DNA of 64,000 nt from Vreelandella nigrificans (GTDB taxonomy: Bacteria; Pseudomonadota; Gammaproteobacteria; Pseudomonadales; Halomonadaceae): the NCBI RefSeq assembly GCF_002374315.1, contig NZ_NWUX01000005.1, positions 62,001 through 126,000 on the forward strand, in the 5' to 3' direction. Of this stretch, positions 26,977 to 35,879 are shown piece by piece; within the stretch, counting starts at the first letter, position 1; the number at the start of each line of letters is the position of its first letter. Made by a program: the position numbers and the translations under genes. The notes below the pieces were generated by a model. It had not been told where the DNA came from, searched no databases, and saw only the letters and a program-made list of their open reading frames with translations.

Positions 26977-28145
26977 GCGGAGACCTCCTCGGGCGTGTTG
27001 TTGGGCTTATCGGCGAGTGTGCTAGTGGCACGCTGCTTACGTTTGAGATGGCGAAACAGACCTGCCACCCCCTTAGGCAGAAATACCGTCACCAATACAA
27101 ACATCGCCCCTAGCGCAAATAGCCAGGCATCCGGCATTACGCCAGTAAACACCGTTTTAGCGTAGTTGACGAGAATCGCCCCAATCACCGCGCCATACAG
27201 CGTGGCACGGCCACCTAAAGCCACCCATAGCACAATCTCGATAGAGAAAATTGGCGAGAACTCGCTGGGGTTAATAATCCCTACCTGGGGCACATAGAGT
27301 GCCCCGGCTAAACCCGCCAGCATGGCAGAAACTACAAACACAAATAGCTGGAAGCGCTCGACACGATAGCCAAGAAAGCGCGTGCGCGCTTCGGCATCAC
27401 GGGTGGCAATACTTACCCGGCCCAACTTACTAGTGACAATCGCCCGGCAGAGAATGTAGCCAAGCCCCAGCGCCACACCGGTGGCCAGGAACAATCCCAG
27501 CCGGGTATCGTTACTGCGCAGATTGTAGCCAAGCAACTCGCGGAAATCGGTTAAACCGTTATTACCGCCAAACCCCATCTCATTGCGGAAAAACGCCAGC
27601 ATTAAGGCAAAGGTGAGCGCCTGGGTAATAATCGACAGATAGACCCCGGTCACCCGTGACCGAAAGGCAAGAAAGCCAAACACCAGCGCTAACAAGCCCG
27701 GTGCTATCAGCACCATGGCGAAAGCGAACCAGGCCATATCAAAGCCTAGCCAGTACCAGGGCAGGCTGTCCCAATTTAAAAACACCATAAAATCTGGCAA
27801 TACGGGGTGGCCGTAGGTACCGCGCTCACCAATTTGACGCATTAGATACATGCCCATGGCGTAACCACCAATGGCGAAAAAGGCGCCGTGCCCCAGGCTT
27901 AAGATACCCAAATAGCCCCACACCAAGTCCACAGCGACCGCCAGTAGCGCATAGCTTAGGTACTTACCGAACAGGTTAACGGTGTAGGCACCCACATGGA
28001 GCGGGTTATCCGGCGGCACTGCCACGTGCAAGATCGTCACTAGCGCCAAGGCGGCCAGTAGCACACCAAGAAAGATCTGCGTTGAGCGCTCGCTGAATGG
28101 GCGTGTTAGCCAAAAATTTGTCGATGATTCCGTCGTTAATGACAT
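26973..28145 (-). CDS. urtC: Urea ABC transporter permease UrtC
   Basis: A 390-residue LivM-type permease with about ten hydrophobic segments. The 'YLGILSLGHGAFFAIGGYAMGMYL' region (around residues 80-105) and the long loop before 'FRSRVTGVYLSIITQAL' are characteristic of UrtC. It begins 3 bp after urtB ends and overlaps urtD by 4 bp. It pairs with UrtB as the urea channel. Confidence 0.94.
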   Translation of the reverse strand: MSLTTESSTNFWLTRPFSERSTQIFLGVLLAALALVTILHVAVPPDNPLHVGAYTVNLFGKYLSYALLAVAVDLVWGYLGILSLGHGAFFAIGGYAMGMYLMRQIGERGTYGHPVLPDFMVFLNWDSLPWYWLGFDMAWFAFAMVLIAPGLLALVFGFLAFRSRVTGVYLSIITQALTFALMLAFFRNEMGFGGNNGLTDFRELLGYNLRSNDTRLGLFLATGVALGLGYILCRAIVTSKLGRVSIATRDAEARTRFLGYRVERFQLFVFVVSAMLAGLAGALYVPQVGIINPSEFSPIFSIEIVLWVALGGRATLYGAVIGAILVNYAKTVFTGVMPDAWLFALGAMFVLVTVFLPKGVAGLFRHLKRKQRATSTLADKPNNTPEEVSA

Positions 28146-28148
28146 CGC

Positions 28149-29765
28149 TTAGCCCTCCGCAGCCCGGCCCTTCTGCGGGAAGAGTCCACGCGGGCGTTTT
28201 TGAATGAATAGGATGATAAATACCAGGACGATAATTTTGGCCAGTACCGCCCCTGCCCAAGGCTCAAGCACTTGGTTGATGACCCCTAGCGATAGGCCAG
28301 CGACCAGCGTTCCCCACAAGTTGCCCACGCCGCCAAACACCACCACCATGAAAGAATCAATGATGTAGTTCTGACCCAGGTTGGGGCCAACGTTAGTAAG
28401 CTGGGAAAGAGCAACACCGGCGAGACCAGCGACGCCGGAGCCTAATGCAAAGGTCATGATGTCCACGCGGGTAGCGCGAATACCCATAGAGCGCGCCATG
28501 GCGCGGTTCTGAGTCACGGCACGCACCTCAAGCCCTAACCGTGTGCGGCGCATGATCAGCATTAGGCTGGCAAACACCACCAGTGCGAAACCCAGCACGT
28601 ACATGCGGTTAAGGGTCAGCGACAGTGCATCGTTAACCACTAATGAGCCACTCATCCACTCGGGGGTAATCACGGTGCGGTTAAGCGGCGAAATGCCGGT
28701 GCGCACCAGCTGCTGCAGAATCAAACTGATACCAAAGGTGGCCAGCAAGGTTTCCAGTGGGCGGCCTTTCAGGAACTGAATGACGCCGCGCTCGATAGCG
28801 ATCCCTGCCAGCGCTGCGACCATAAAACCTGCGGGGATCGAGAGGAGCAGTGCCAGACCCGGTTGACCGGGTAGCAACTGCTGCATTGCCCAGGTGGTGT
28901 AGGCACCTAGCATCATTAACTCACCGTGGGCCATGTTAATCACGCCCATGACACCAAAGGTGATCGCCAGTCCAATCGCCGCAAGCACTAACACAGACCC
29001 CAAACTCAAGCCAAAATAGAGGGTTTCCAAACCGCGGTTTATTTTGAGATTTTGTTCAATGCTGACGAGTGCCTCATTAGCGGCGTCGGCAATAATCGGA
29101 TCATCACCATTAGCTGCCCGACTAAGCGCTACTCGTACACGTGGGTGCAAGCTGCCACGCAGCGTTTCAACACCTTCTAGTTGGCCGTTCTCCACTTGGT
29201 AAATAGCTAATGCCTGGGTCAGCCTGCGCTGCACCTGAGCATCCTCTTCCTCAGCGATAAGCTCACTGAGCGGTTCGGCCAGCTCGTCGTCAACTTCACC
29301 TAATAGCCGAGTGGCTGAGGTGCGACGGCGTTCAACGTCTGGCGAGTAAAGATCCACCACGGCAATCGCGCTGCGCAGCTGATTACGCAGGGCATTATTA
29401 ATACCGATACGGTCTAAGTCGCGGCGAGACATTTCGCCGAGTGGGTCGCCGGTTAAAGCATCAGCCACCGGCCACTCACGGCCACTGTTATCGAGCACTA
29501 CCACAAAGCGACCATCATCGGCGCGCTGTAAGCGGCCATCCAACAGTGACTGTAGCCAGTCGCGGGCGCGCTTATCATCACTTTGCAAAATAGCGACAAT
29601 CGCTGCGCTTTTGGCCGGGTAGGAGCTCGCGTCCAGTGCTTCTAGCAACTCAAGCGCGGCGGGGTCATCAGTAGTGTCAGCGGTGGAATCCGTTTGCGCC
29701 TGGGCAGTTACCGTGATGCCCAACAGCAGCAGACACAGCAGCCCTAAGGAAAGGAAACGCCTCAT
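28149..29765 (-). CDS. urtB: Urea ABC transporter permease UrtB
   Basis: A 538-residue LivH-type permease with the long N-terminal periplasmic extension seen in UrtB: a signal peptide to about residue 23 (AQAQ), then about 200 helical residues. The membrane part starts near residue 240 and includes 'INMAHGELMMLGAYTTWAMQ' and 'GVGNLWGTLVAGLSLGV'. It lies 115 bp after urtA, with a 15-bp tandem pair and a GC-rich inverted repeat (GGGGG...CCCCC near 29822) in the gap that could limit read-through from the abundant receptor transcript. Confidence 0.94.
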   Translation of the reverse strand: MRRFLSLGLLCLLLLGITVTAQAQTDSTADTTDDPAALELLEALDASSYPAKSAAIVAILQSDDKRARDWLQSLLDGRLQRADDGRFVVVLDNSGREWPVADALTGDPLGEMSRRDLDRIGINNALRNQLRSAIAVVDLYSPDVERRRTSATRLLGEVDDELAEPLSELIAEEEDAQVQRRLTQALAIYQVENGQLEGVETLRGSLHPRVRVALSRAANGDDPIIADAANEALVSIEQNLKINRGLETLYFGLSLGSVLVLAAIGLAITFGVMGVINMAHGELMMLGAYTTWAMQQLLPGQPGLALLLSIPAGFMVAALAGIAIERGVIQFLKGRPLETLLATFGISLILQQLVRTGISPLNRTVITPEWMSGSLVVNDALSLTLNRMYVLGFALVVFASLMLIMRRTRLGLEVRAVTQNRAMARSMGIRATRVDIMTFALGSGVAGLAGVALSQLTNVGPNLGQNYIIDSFMVVVFGGVGNLWGTLVAGLSLGVINQVLEPWAGAVLAKIIVLVFIILFIQKRPRGLFPQKGRAAEG

Positions 29766-29778
29766 GGGGTTCTTCCTT

Positions 29779-29808
29779 TGGTTATATGAGAAGTGGTTAT
29801 ATGAGAAA
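29779..29808. repeat. 15-bp tandem pair between urtA and urtB
   Basis: TGGTTATATGAGAA plus one base, at 29779-29793 and 29794-29808, starting 13 bp upstream of the urtB start; a third degenerate unit follows. Confidence 0.8.
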
Positions 29809-29880
29809 CCGTTATCTAAAAGGGGGAGGTAGCGTGCCCCCCACTACTCAGCGCTTGGCCAAGCAGCGAGGGATCATCAT

Positions 29881-31242
29881 TTACTCAGCGAGCGCCGCTT
29901 CGGCTTCTTCTGCTGCGGTGCTGCCACCACAGGAGCCGTTCACGACATTGAAGTTGCCGCAGCGCATCGGTGCACGCCAGTCAGCAATCAGGTCACGTGA
30001 ACCCGGTAGATAATCAGACCAGGCATCGCCCGCCACGGTAGACGGCGTTTGCCATACAACATCGAACTGGCCGTTATCCTGAATCTCTCCAATCAACACC
30101 GGCTTAGTGATGTGATGATTGGGCATCATGGCCGCATAGCCGCCGGTTAGGTTAGGCACCGTCACACCGATAATAGCGTCTTTCACTGCGTCTACATCCG
30201 TGGTGCCCGCTTTGCGAACCGCTTCGGCCCACATATTGAAGCCAATGTAGTGGGCTTCCATCGGGTCGTTGGTCACCGCATCTTCGTCGCCGGTGTAGTC
30301 GATCCAGGCATCGATAAAGTCATAGTTTTCGTCAGTATCAACGCTCATGAAGTAGTTCCAGGCGGCCAAGTGGCCGACCAGCGGGCCAGTATCAATACCG
30401 GTAAGCTCCTGCTCGCCCACTGAGAAAGCGATGACGGGGATATCACCAGCGTCAACGCCCTGGTTAGACAGCTCGGTATAAAACGGCACGTTAGCGTCGC
30501 CGTTAATCGTCGAAATCACCGCAGTGGGTTTGCCTTCCTCACCAAAACGACGTATTTCAGACACGATATTCTGCCAATCCGAATGGCCGAACGGCGTGTA
30601 GTTGACCATGATGTCCTCATCCGCGATGCCATGTTCATCTTTAAGGAAGGCTTCGAGGATGCGGTTGGTAGTACGCGGATAAACGTAGTCGGTACCCACC
30701 AGCGCGAAGCGCTCGATGCCGACTTCATTAATCAAATACTCAACCGCAGGAATCGCCTGCTGGTTGGGCGCTGCACCGGTATAGAAAACGTTTTCAGATG
30801 ACTCTTCGCCTTCATACTGCACTGGGTAGAACAGCAGGCCGTTTAACTCTTCGAATACGGGCAATACGGCCTTGCGCGAAACCGAGGTCCAGTTACCGAA
30901 CACTACGTCAACTTCGTGCTGGGCAAGTAGCTCACGAGCACGTTCAGCAAACAGCGGCCAGTTGGAAGCAGGGTCAACCACCACGGCTTCTAGCTGGCGC
31001 CCTAGCAAGCCACCGGCTTCGTTTTGTTGTTCAATCAGCATTTCGACAGTGTCTTTAAGCACCGTCTCACTGATTGCCATGGTGCCAGAGAGGGAGTGCA
31101 GAATACCGACTTTAATCGGGTCATTGTCCTGAGCGAGTACCTGGGCACTGGCACCCATAACGGCGGCGGCAATTAGTGCAGTAGTGAAGCGGCCGGTTAA
31201 TCGTGCTGAGCGAGAGTGTGTCTTGCGTTGCAATGTGGTCAC
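29881..31242 (-). CDS. urtA: Urea ABC transporter substrate-binding protein UrtA
   Basis: A 453-residue periplasmic urea receptor. The GTG at 31242 is chosen because AAGGAGG lies 5 nt before it; an ATG seven codons earlier would place this ribosome site inside the gene. The signal peptide ends near 'VLAQ' (about residue 38). The mature start 'PIKVGILHSLSGTMAISE' and 'GNWTSVSRKAVLPVFEELNGLL' are typical of UrtA/AmiC-like receptors. It heads urtABCDE, and a probable sigma-54 promoter lies at 31340-31355 upstream, so nitrogen limitation is the likely inducer. Confidence 0.94.
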   Translation of the reverse strand: MTTLQRKTHSRSARLTGRFTTALIAAAVMGASAQVLAQDNDPIKVGILHSLSGTMAISETVLKDTVEMLIEQQNEAGGLLGRQLEAVVVDPASNWPLFAERARELLAQHEVDVVFGNWTSVSRKAVLPVFEELNGLLFYPVQYEGEESSENVFYTGAAPNQQAIPAVEYLINEVGIERFALVGTDYVYPRTTNRILEAFLKDEHGIADEDIMVNYTPFGHSDWQNIVSEIRRFGEEGKPTAVISTINGDANVPFYTELSNQGVDAGDIPVIAFSVGEQELTGIDTGPLVGHLAAWNYFMSVDTDENYDFIDAWIDYTGDEDAVTNDPMEAHYIGFNMWAEAVRKAGTTDVDAVKDAIIGVTVPNLTGGYAAMMPNHHITKPVLIGEIQDNGQFDVVWQTPSTVAGDAWSDYLPGSRDLIADWRAPMRCGNFNVVNGSCGGSTAAEEAEAALAE

Positions 31243-31339
31243 TTGAACCTCCTTGCACCCCATTGGCAGGGGTTTGTTATATAAGCTTCGTACGCCGGAT
31301 GAGTCTTCACGGGTATACGTCCACTAGCCAATTGTGTGC

Positions 31340-31355
31340 TGCAAGGGCTGCGCCA
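31340..31355 (-). promoter_or_regulatory. Sigma-54 promoter of urtABCDE
   Basis: On the - strand TGGCGCAGCCCTTGCA matches the -24/-12 consensus TGGCACG-N4-TTGCW at 10 of 12 defined bases, with GG and GC correctly spaced. Transcription would begin about 85 nt before urtA. Confidence 0.7.
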
Positions 31356-31429
31356 TTTTGGGACAAAATATTAATATCAAAGAACAATCAATCATTTACA
31401 AAAAATCAGCAATTAAATACGTCAACCAA

Positions 31430-31512
31430 GCGCACCAAAGTAACGCGTAACGTCTGCACGCAGTGCGCGCATCCAAGCCTTTCAGAGGGCGGCTTGCACC
31501 AACATAAAGCAA
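31430..31512. promoter_or_regulatory. Possible NtrC enhancer sites upstream of urtA
   Basis: Three GCAC-type elements lie 75-160 bp upstream of the sigma-54 promoter: CGCACCAAAGTAACGCG, TGCACGCAGTGCG and TTGCACCAACATAAAGCAA. NtrC sites have GCAC...GTGC half-sites; only the middle element is symmetrical, so the assignment is tentative. Confidence 0.4.
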
Positions 31513-31582
31513 CGGGGCTGTCGGGCTGTATTAGAGCTGCTTTTTGACGCGAAGCAGGTTTTACTTATTTACTTAAAAAAAA

Positions 31583-31615
31583 CAGAAGGAGGCGTACATG
31601 ATACGCCTCCTTCTG
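31583..31615 (-). terminator. Intrinsic terminator of the tctCBA operon
   Basis: CAGAAGGAGGCGTA (31583-31596) pairs perfectly over 14 bp with 31602-31615 around CATGA. On the - strand the stem is followed by eight Ts. It lies 71 bp past the tctA stop. Confidence 0.92.
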
Positions 31616-31686
31616 AAGGTTAATGCGAACAACGGCTTAGCTAGTACCTACGCTCACCATCTACCCGCATGTTAATTCGCTATCTG

Positions 31687-33174
31687 TTAAGCGCTCTTCT
31701 TACGGCGTTTCTTGAGCAGCGGTAGCGTCAATGAAAGCAGGGCTAACACTAGTAGAGCCAGTGAAATCGGCTTGTCGATAAAGATCATCCAGTCACCACC
31801 GGAGATTTGCAGCGCGCGGCGCATGGACTCTTCCATGATGTTGCCTAGGATCAGCGCCAGGATCAGCGGTGCCGCCGGGAATCCAAACAGGCGCATGCCT
31901 AAGCCAATCAGGCCAAAGCCAAGCAGCAGCAATAGATCAAACACGCTGAAGCTCATCCCGTACACACCAATCATGCAGAAGATTAAAATCAGTGACAGCA
32001 GCAGTGGCCGCGGCAGATCAAGGATTTTGGCGATTAGCGGAATCAACGGCAGGTTGAGTACCAACAGGAAGATATTGCCGATATACATACTAGCAATAAC
32101 ACCCCAGAAAACATCAGGGCGTTGTTCAAGCATCATTGGGCCGGGCGTTACCCCCATGACCAACAGCGCGCCAAGCAGTACCGCAGTAGTACCAGAACCA
32201 GGCACCCCTAGGGTCAAAAGCGGTACAAAGGAGCCGGTACAAGCAGCATTGTTGGCAGCTTCCGGCGCAGCGACGCCTTTAATATTACCTTTACCAAAGG
32301 TATCGCCATCTTTGGCAATACGCTTTTCCATGCTGTAGCCAAGGAACGAACCAATGGTGGCCCCTGCGCCAGGCAGTACGCCGGTAAAGAAACCAAGTAC
32401 CGAGCTACGACCAATGGGACCTGCAATTTGCTTCATTTCACTACCCGAGAGCTTTAGCGAGCCAATGGCATTTCGCTTAGGCGCTTTACCACCGCCCCCA
32501 CGTAGCAACATGTAAAAGACTTCCGCCAGGGCAAAAATGCCCAGGGCCACTACCAGAAAGTCGATACCATCAAGCAGCTGGATCGAACCAAAGGTAAAGC
32601 GCTCGGTACCCGTTTGTAGATCGATACCGATAATTGAGATCATCACGCCCACAACTGCCGCAATTAACCCTTTCACCAATGATTTATCCGACAGAGATAC
32701 CACTGCGGTGAGGCCCAGCACCATCAATGCGAAATACTCAGGTGGACCAAAACTAACCGCTACCTTGGATAGCAGCGGTGCCACCAGCATTAAGAAGACA
32801 ATCGAAACGGTACCGCCAATGAAGGAAGCATAGGCAGCAATGGCCAGTGCTTTACCTGCCATGCCTTGCTTGGCCATGGGGTAGCCATCGAATGATGTAG
32901 CTACCGTACCCGCCACACCAGGAGCATTGAGCAGAATAGACGAGGTGGAGCCACCAAAAATAGCGCCGTAGTAGACCCCTGCCATCAGGATCAGTCCTGA
33001 CGAAGGCTCCATAGCAAAGGTAATCGGAATCATCAGCGCCAGCGCGCTAATCGGCCCAAGGCCTGGCAACATACCGATAATCGTGCCAGCAAACACACCG
33101 GCAAATACGTAAGCAATATTGATTGGCTCAAGCGCGATGCCAAAGCCATACATCAGATTGTTTAAGGCATCCAT
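31687..33174 (-). CDS. tctA: Tripartite tricarboxylate transporter large permease TctA
   Basis: A 495-residue inner-membrane protein with about 12 hydrophobic segments. The family motif 'GMLPGLGPISALALMIPIT' (about residues 33-52) and the 'YYGAIFGGSTSSILLNAPGVAGT' loop are present, with a second matching half 'LPGAGATIGSFLGYS' later in the protein. With TctB it forms the secondary transporter for a tri- or dicarboxylate delivered by TctC. It is the last gene before a strong terminator. Confidence 0.93.
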   Translation of the reverse strand: MDALNNLMYGFGIALEPINIAYVFAGVFAGTIIGMLPGLGPISALALMIPITFAMEPSSGLILMAGVYYGAIFGGSTSSILLNAPGVAGTVATSFDGYPMAKQGMAGKALAIAAYASFIGGTVSIVFLMLVAPLLSKVAVSFGPPEYFALMVLGLTAVVSLSDKSLVKGLIAAVVGVMISIIGIDLQTGTERFTFGSIQLLDGIDFLVVALGIFALAEVFYMLLRGGGGKAPKRNAIGSLKLSGSEMKQIAGPIGRSSVLGFFTGVLPGAGATIGSFLGYSMEKRIAKDGDTFGKGNIKGVAAPEAANNAACTGSFVPLLTLGVPGSGTTAVLLGALLVMGVTPGPMMLEQRPDVFWGVIASMYIGNIFLLVLNLPLIPLIAKILDLPRPLLLSLILIFCMIGVYGMSFSVFDLLLLLGFGLIGLGMRLFGFPAAPLILALILGNIMEESMRRALQISGGDWMIFIDKPISLALLVLALLSLTLPLLKKRRKKSA

Positions 33175-33222
33175 GGGAGTCTCTCTCTCAAAACCCGCTA
33201 CAAATTCAACATCACGGTGTGA

Positions 33223-33705
33223 TTAGAACGGCAAAACGCCGGTTGGAAGGTAAACATCCATTACCCGCGTCATGGTCAGATAAAGCACCAGCACCACACC
33301 TAATGATGTCGCTAGGTTGACCCCATGGCGGCGGTAGCCGTAATAGGCGGTTAGGCCAACGCACAGCAACGTTGAGGCAAGCACGAACCCCATTGGCACC
33401 AGCAGCAGCGCGTACGCAGCAATCGCCAGCGCTGTTATTACAACGCGAGCCCAGGGGGTTAACAGCAACGGGCCTTGGTTAGCCTCATGATCAATCTCGT
33501 CAGCACCCGCAAGTGGGGCTGGTTTTTCAAAAAAGAGCAGCACTGATAGCAACAGCAAAGCACCACCAAGCACTTTGGGAAACAGGTCAGAGTCAACCGG
33601 CCGTGGCAGTGGAAAGGAAGGGATTTGCCACGCCATTGCCAAATAGGCGGCAGCCAATAGCCCCAGCACAAGTGCCAGCCACTGGTTAGTGTTTAATCGA
33701 GTCAT
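33223..33705 (-). CDS. tctB: Tripartite tricarboxylate transporter small permease TctB
   Basis: A 160-residue protein with four hydrophobic segments (about residues 8-28, 44-61, 85-118 and 126-147) and the small-subunit feature 'DSDLFPKVLGGALLLLS'. TctB is poorly conserved in general, so position between tctC and tctA is part of the evidence. Its start follows a run of GGAG-like sequence on the - strand. Confidence 0.88.
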   Translation of the reverse strand: MTRLNTNQWLALVLGLLAAAYLAMAWQIPSFPLPRPVDSDLFPKVLGGALLLLSVLLFFEKPAPLAGADEIDHEANQGPLLLTPWARVVITALAIAAYALLLVPMGFVLASTLLCVGLTAYYGYRRHGVNLATSLGVVLVLYLTMTRVMDVYLPTGVLPF

Positions 33706-33768
33706 TTGGAGTCTCTCCGAAGGAGCCGTCGTTATTACGCCCAGGCCCTTGCGGTATCAAACGGAAGG

Positions 33769-33793
33769 TTCCGACGACAGGGCGTCGCCGGAA
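33769..33793 (-). other. Intercistronic hairpin between tctC and tctB
   Basis: TTCCGACGAC and GTCGCCGGAA enclose AGGGC (10-bp stem, one wobble) in the 119-bp gap. There is no T-run, so it is more likely an mRNA stabiliser or partial stop that keeps the receptor more abundant than the permeases. Confidence 0.5.
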
Positions 33794-33824
33794 TACCTCA
33801 TCCGATACCTACAAAAGCAGCCAA

Positions 33825-34820
33825 CTACTGGCGTAATAGGCCCAGATCACTTAACACGCTGCTAAATAGCTCTTTCTGCTCATCAAGGAAGGCGCCAAAC
33901 TCTTCGCTATCTTGGTAAGCATCAATCCAGCCAAGCTGATCGCGTGCCTGTTGCCAACCGTCGGTTGCTAGCATTTCCGCAAAGAGGTTTTCGTAGTAGG
34001 CAACCGCTTCTTCAGGCATATCTGGCGTACCCATCACGCCGCGCCAGATATCAAAGGTGTAATCGACACCCTGTTCTTGATAGGTGGGTATATCCGCTAA
34101 GCTGCCGCTCAGACGCTCAGGCGCCGAAACGCCTAGTGCGCGTAATTGGCTACCTTCGCCCAGCTGGCCGGCGGACTCACCAGCACCGGTAATCACTGCT
34201 TCAACATGCCCACCCATCAGGTTGGTCATGGCATCGCCACCACCCGAGAACGGGATGTAGTTAACGCTAGAGGCATCTAACCCTGCAGCAGATGCAAGGC
34301 CTGCCACCGAAATATGGTCCATAGAGCCTGGGGCACTGCCGCCGCCAACGCTAAGACGAGGATTCTCTTTTAGCGCATCAAACAGATCATTGATGGTTTC
34401 ATAATCAGAGTCTGCGGATACCAAAATAATCGAGTAATCGGTAATTAAGCGAGCAACCGGGGTAAAAGCAGTGTGGTCATAGCGCGATGCACCGGCAAGG
34501 GGCACCAGGATAATCGGCGGGCTGGTAGCAAACAGCTTGTGTGGGTTACCGCTATCACGGGCGATCTGAGCCCAGGCTACCGCGCCACCACCGCCAGGTA
34601 CGTTAATGGCCGCAAAGTTACGCTCAGCCAGTTGTTCTTCTTGCAGTACACGGGAAACAGTACGCACAAGTGTATCCCAGCCACCACCAGGGTTAGCCGG
34701 AGCAACAAACTCGATGGAGCGACTTGGCGTCCACTCATCGGCCTGTGCGGCAGTCGTCATAGCTAGGGCAGCCATAGGAAGGGCAAGCACGGCTAAGCGC
34801 TTCAGGGAAAGCGTAGTCAT
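33825..34820 (-). CDS. tctC: Tripartite tricarboxylate transporter receptor TctC (Bug family)
   Basis: A 331-residue periplasmic receptor. GGAG lies 8 nt before the ATG, and the signal peptide ends at 'AQA' near residue 27. The family start 'RSIEFVAPANPGGGWDTLVR' (residues 33-52) and 'NVPGGGGAVAWAQIA' are present. It captures a carboxylate, likely citrate or a related acid given the CitA-type sensor upstream, for TctBA. A perfect 15-bp tandem pair lies in its leader. Confidence 0.92.
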   Translation of the reverse strand: MTTLSLKRLAVLALPMAALAMTTAAQADEWTPSRSIEFVAPANPGGGWDTLVRTVSRVLQEEQLAERNFAAINVPGGGGAVAWAQIARDSGNPHKLFATSPPIILVPLAGASRYDHTAFTPVARLITDYSIILVSADSDYETINDLFDALKENPRLSVGGGSAPGSMDHISVAGLASAAGLDASSVNYIPFSGGGDAMTNLMGGHVEAVITGAGESAGQLGEGSQLRALGVSAPERLSGSLADIPTYQEQGVDYTFDIWRGVMGTPDMPEEAVAYYENLFAEMLATDGWQQARDQLGWIDAYQDSEEFGAFLDEQKELFSSVLSDLGLLRQ

Positions 34821-34836
34821 TGGCGTTCTCCACAGT

Positions 34837-34866
34837 ACATTGTTATTAAAAACATTGTTATTAAAA
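34837..34866. repeat. 15-bp perfect tandem pair in the tctC leader
   Basis: ACATTGTTATTAAAA occurs twice back to back, ending 17 bp before the tctC start; a degenerate third copy follows upstream. Confidence 0.85.
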
Positions 34867-35071
34867 CAGTTTTGTTATGAATACAGACTTGGTATTACAG
34901 GGCCGCTATTAATGCGGCGTTGTTATTTACACACTGTTTTACACTGCTGCTATTCACCCAGGGCGGTTAATCAGCGCTGATTAATACACGTCGGTTAACA
35001 GCCGTTTGTGTGGTTACACAGAGAACGTTAGAAGAACGCCACCCCTGGCGGCAAGCTTATGACCATAAACG

Positions 35072-35109
35072 ACAAAATGTTCTTTCTGTGCGTTTTGTTC
35101 ATTTTGTTC
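35072..35109. promoter_or_regulatory. Candidate response-regulator binding sites upstream of tctC
   Basis: Direct repeats TTTTGTTC at 35093 and 35102 (9-bp spacing) plus an inverted ACAAAATGTTC at 35072. They lie next to the CitB-type regulator gene and upstream of the operon it probably controls. Function is inferred from position. Confidence 0.35.
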
Positions 35110-35121
35110 ACAGCATATCCA

Positions 35122-35853
35122 TCACAACGTTTCCACCCAGCCTTTTGCCGTATCTAATAACCGATAGCGCCGTTCAGGACGCCCAACATCACCATAGCCT
35201 AACTCCGCGTTAACAGCTTGTTCAGCCACTAAAAACTCCAAATAACGCCGCGCCGTTGAACGGCTGGCACCCATGGTGCGCGCCACCTGCATAGCAGTGA
35301 GTGAGTCCTGCGCTGCCGCTAGAGCATCCACCACCCGGCGCAGCGTCAATCGGTCAATCCCCTTAGGTAGCGAACGAGTAGCAAGCCGCTGTGGTTCGTT
35401 TGGCTGCAAGCGTGCCAACACATGGTCTAATTCATCTTGGTTCATTTCAGCGCGATTGGCCAATGCTTCTCTCTCACGGCGAAAACGGTTTAGCATTTGG
35501 CTCATCCGTGACGCTTCGATCGGTTTAATCAAGTAGTCGAAAACGCCACCACGCAGTGCCTCACTGATGGTTTCTACTTCCCGTGCTGCGGTTACCATCA
35601 CAATATCGACATGCATATAGTCACGCCGAATAGCCCACAGTAGCTCTAGCCCTTCAACATCTGGCAAATAAGCATCTAATAGAATCAGTTGAATCGAGTC
35701 CGCGTGCTGCGCCATCAATGCTTTAGCTTCGCTACCGTTGCGCGCCATACCGACCACATAAAAGCCATCGCTCTGTTCAATAAAAGCCTTATGGATATCG
35801 GCAATGCGAAAATCGTCTTCGACGACCAAAATGCCGTACTGCGTCGCAGACAT
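35122..35853 (-). CDS. CitB/DpiA-family response regulator
   Basis: A 243-residue regulator. The ATG at 35853 has AGGAG 5 nt before it; the longer frame is rejected. The receiver domain (residues 1-120) has the acidic pair 'VVEDD', the phospho-acceptor aspartate in 'LILLDAYLP', 'MVTAA' and the lysine in 'YLIKP'. The C-terminal part carries a helix-turn-helix 'TAMQVARTMGASRSTARRYL', as in CitB/DcuR/DpiA proteins. It is the partner of the kinase encoded 26 bp upstream and likely switches tctCBA, which follows on the same strand. Confidence 0.92.
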   Translation of the reverse strand: MSATQYGILVVEDDFRIADIHKAFIEQSDGFYVVGMARNGSEAKALMAQHADSIQLILLDAYLPDVEGLELLWAIRRDYMHVDIVMVTAAREVETISEALRGGVFDYLIKPIEASRMSQMLNRFRREREALANRAEMNQDELDHVLARLQPNEPQRLATRSLPKGIDRLTLRRVVDALAAAQDSLTAMQVARTMGASRSTARRYLEFLVAEQAVNAELGYGDVGRPERRYRLLDTAKGWVETL

Positions 35854-35879
35854 ACTTACTCCTATTACTGGCGTCGTTA

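Larger units (their letters stand above)
31243..31686. other. Gene-free stretch: urtA control region and tct terminator
   Basis: 444 bp containing the sigma-54 promoter for urtA (31340-31355), possible NtrC sites (31430-31447, 31455-31468, 31494-31512) and the intrinsic terminator of tctCBA (31583-31615). No gene seen. Confidence 0.7.
34821..35121. other. Promoter region of tctCBA
   Basis: 301 bp between the response-regulator gene and tctC. It holds the 15-bp tandem pair (34837-34866) and a cluster of TTTTGTTC elements (35093-35100, 35102-35109) with an inverted ACAAAATGTTC nearby at 35072-35082, possible response-regulator sites. Confidence 0.5.
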
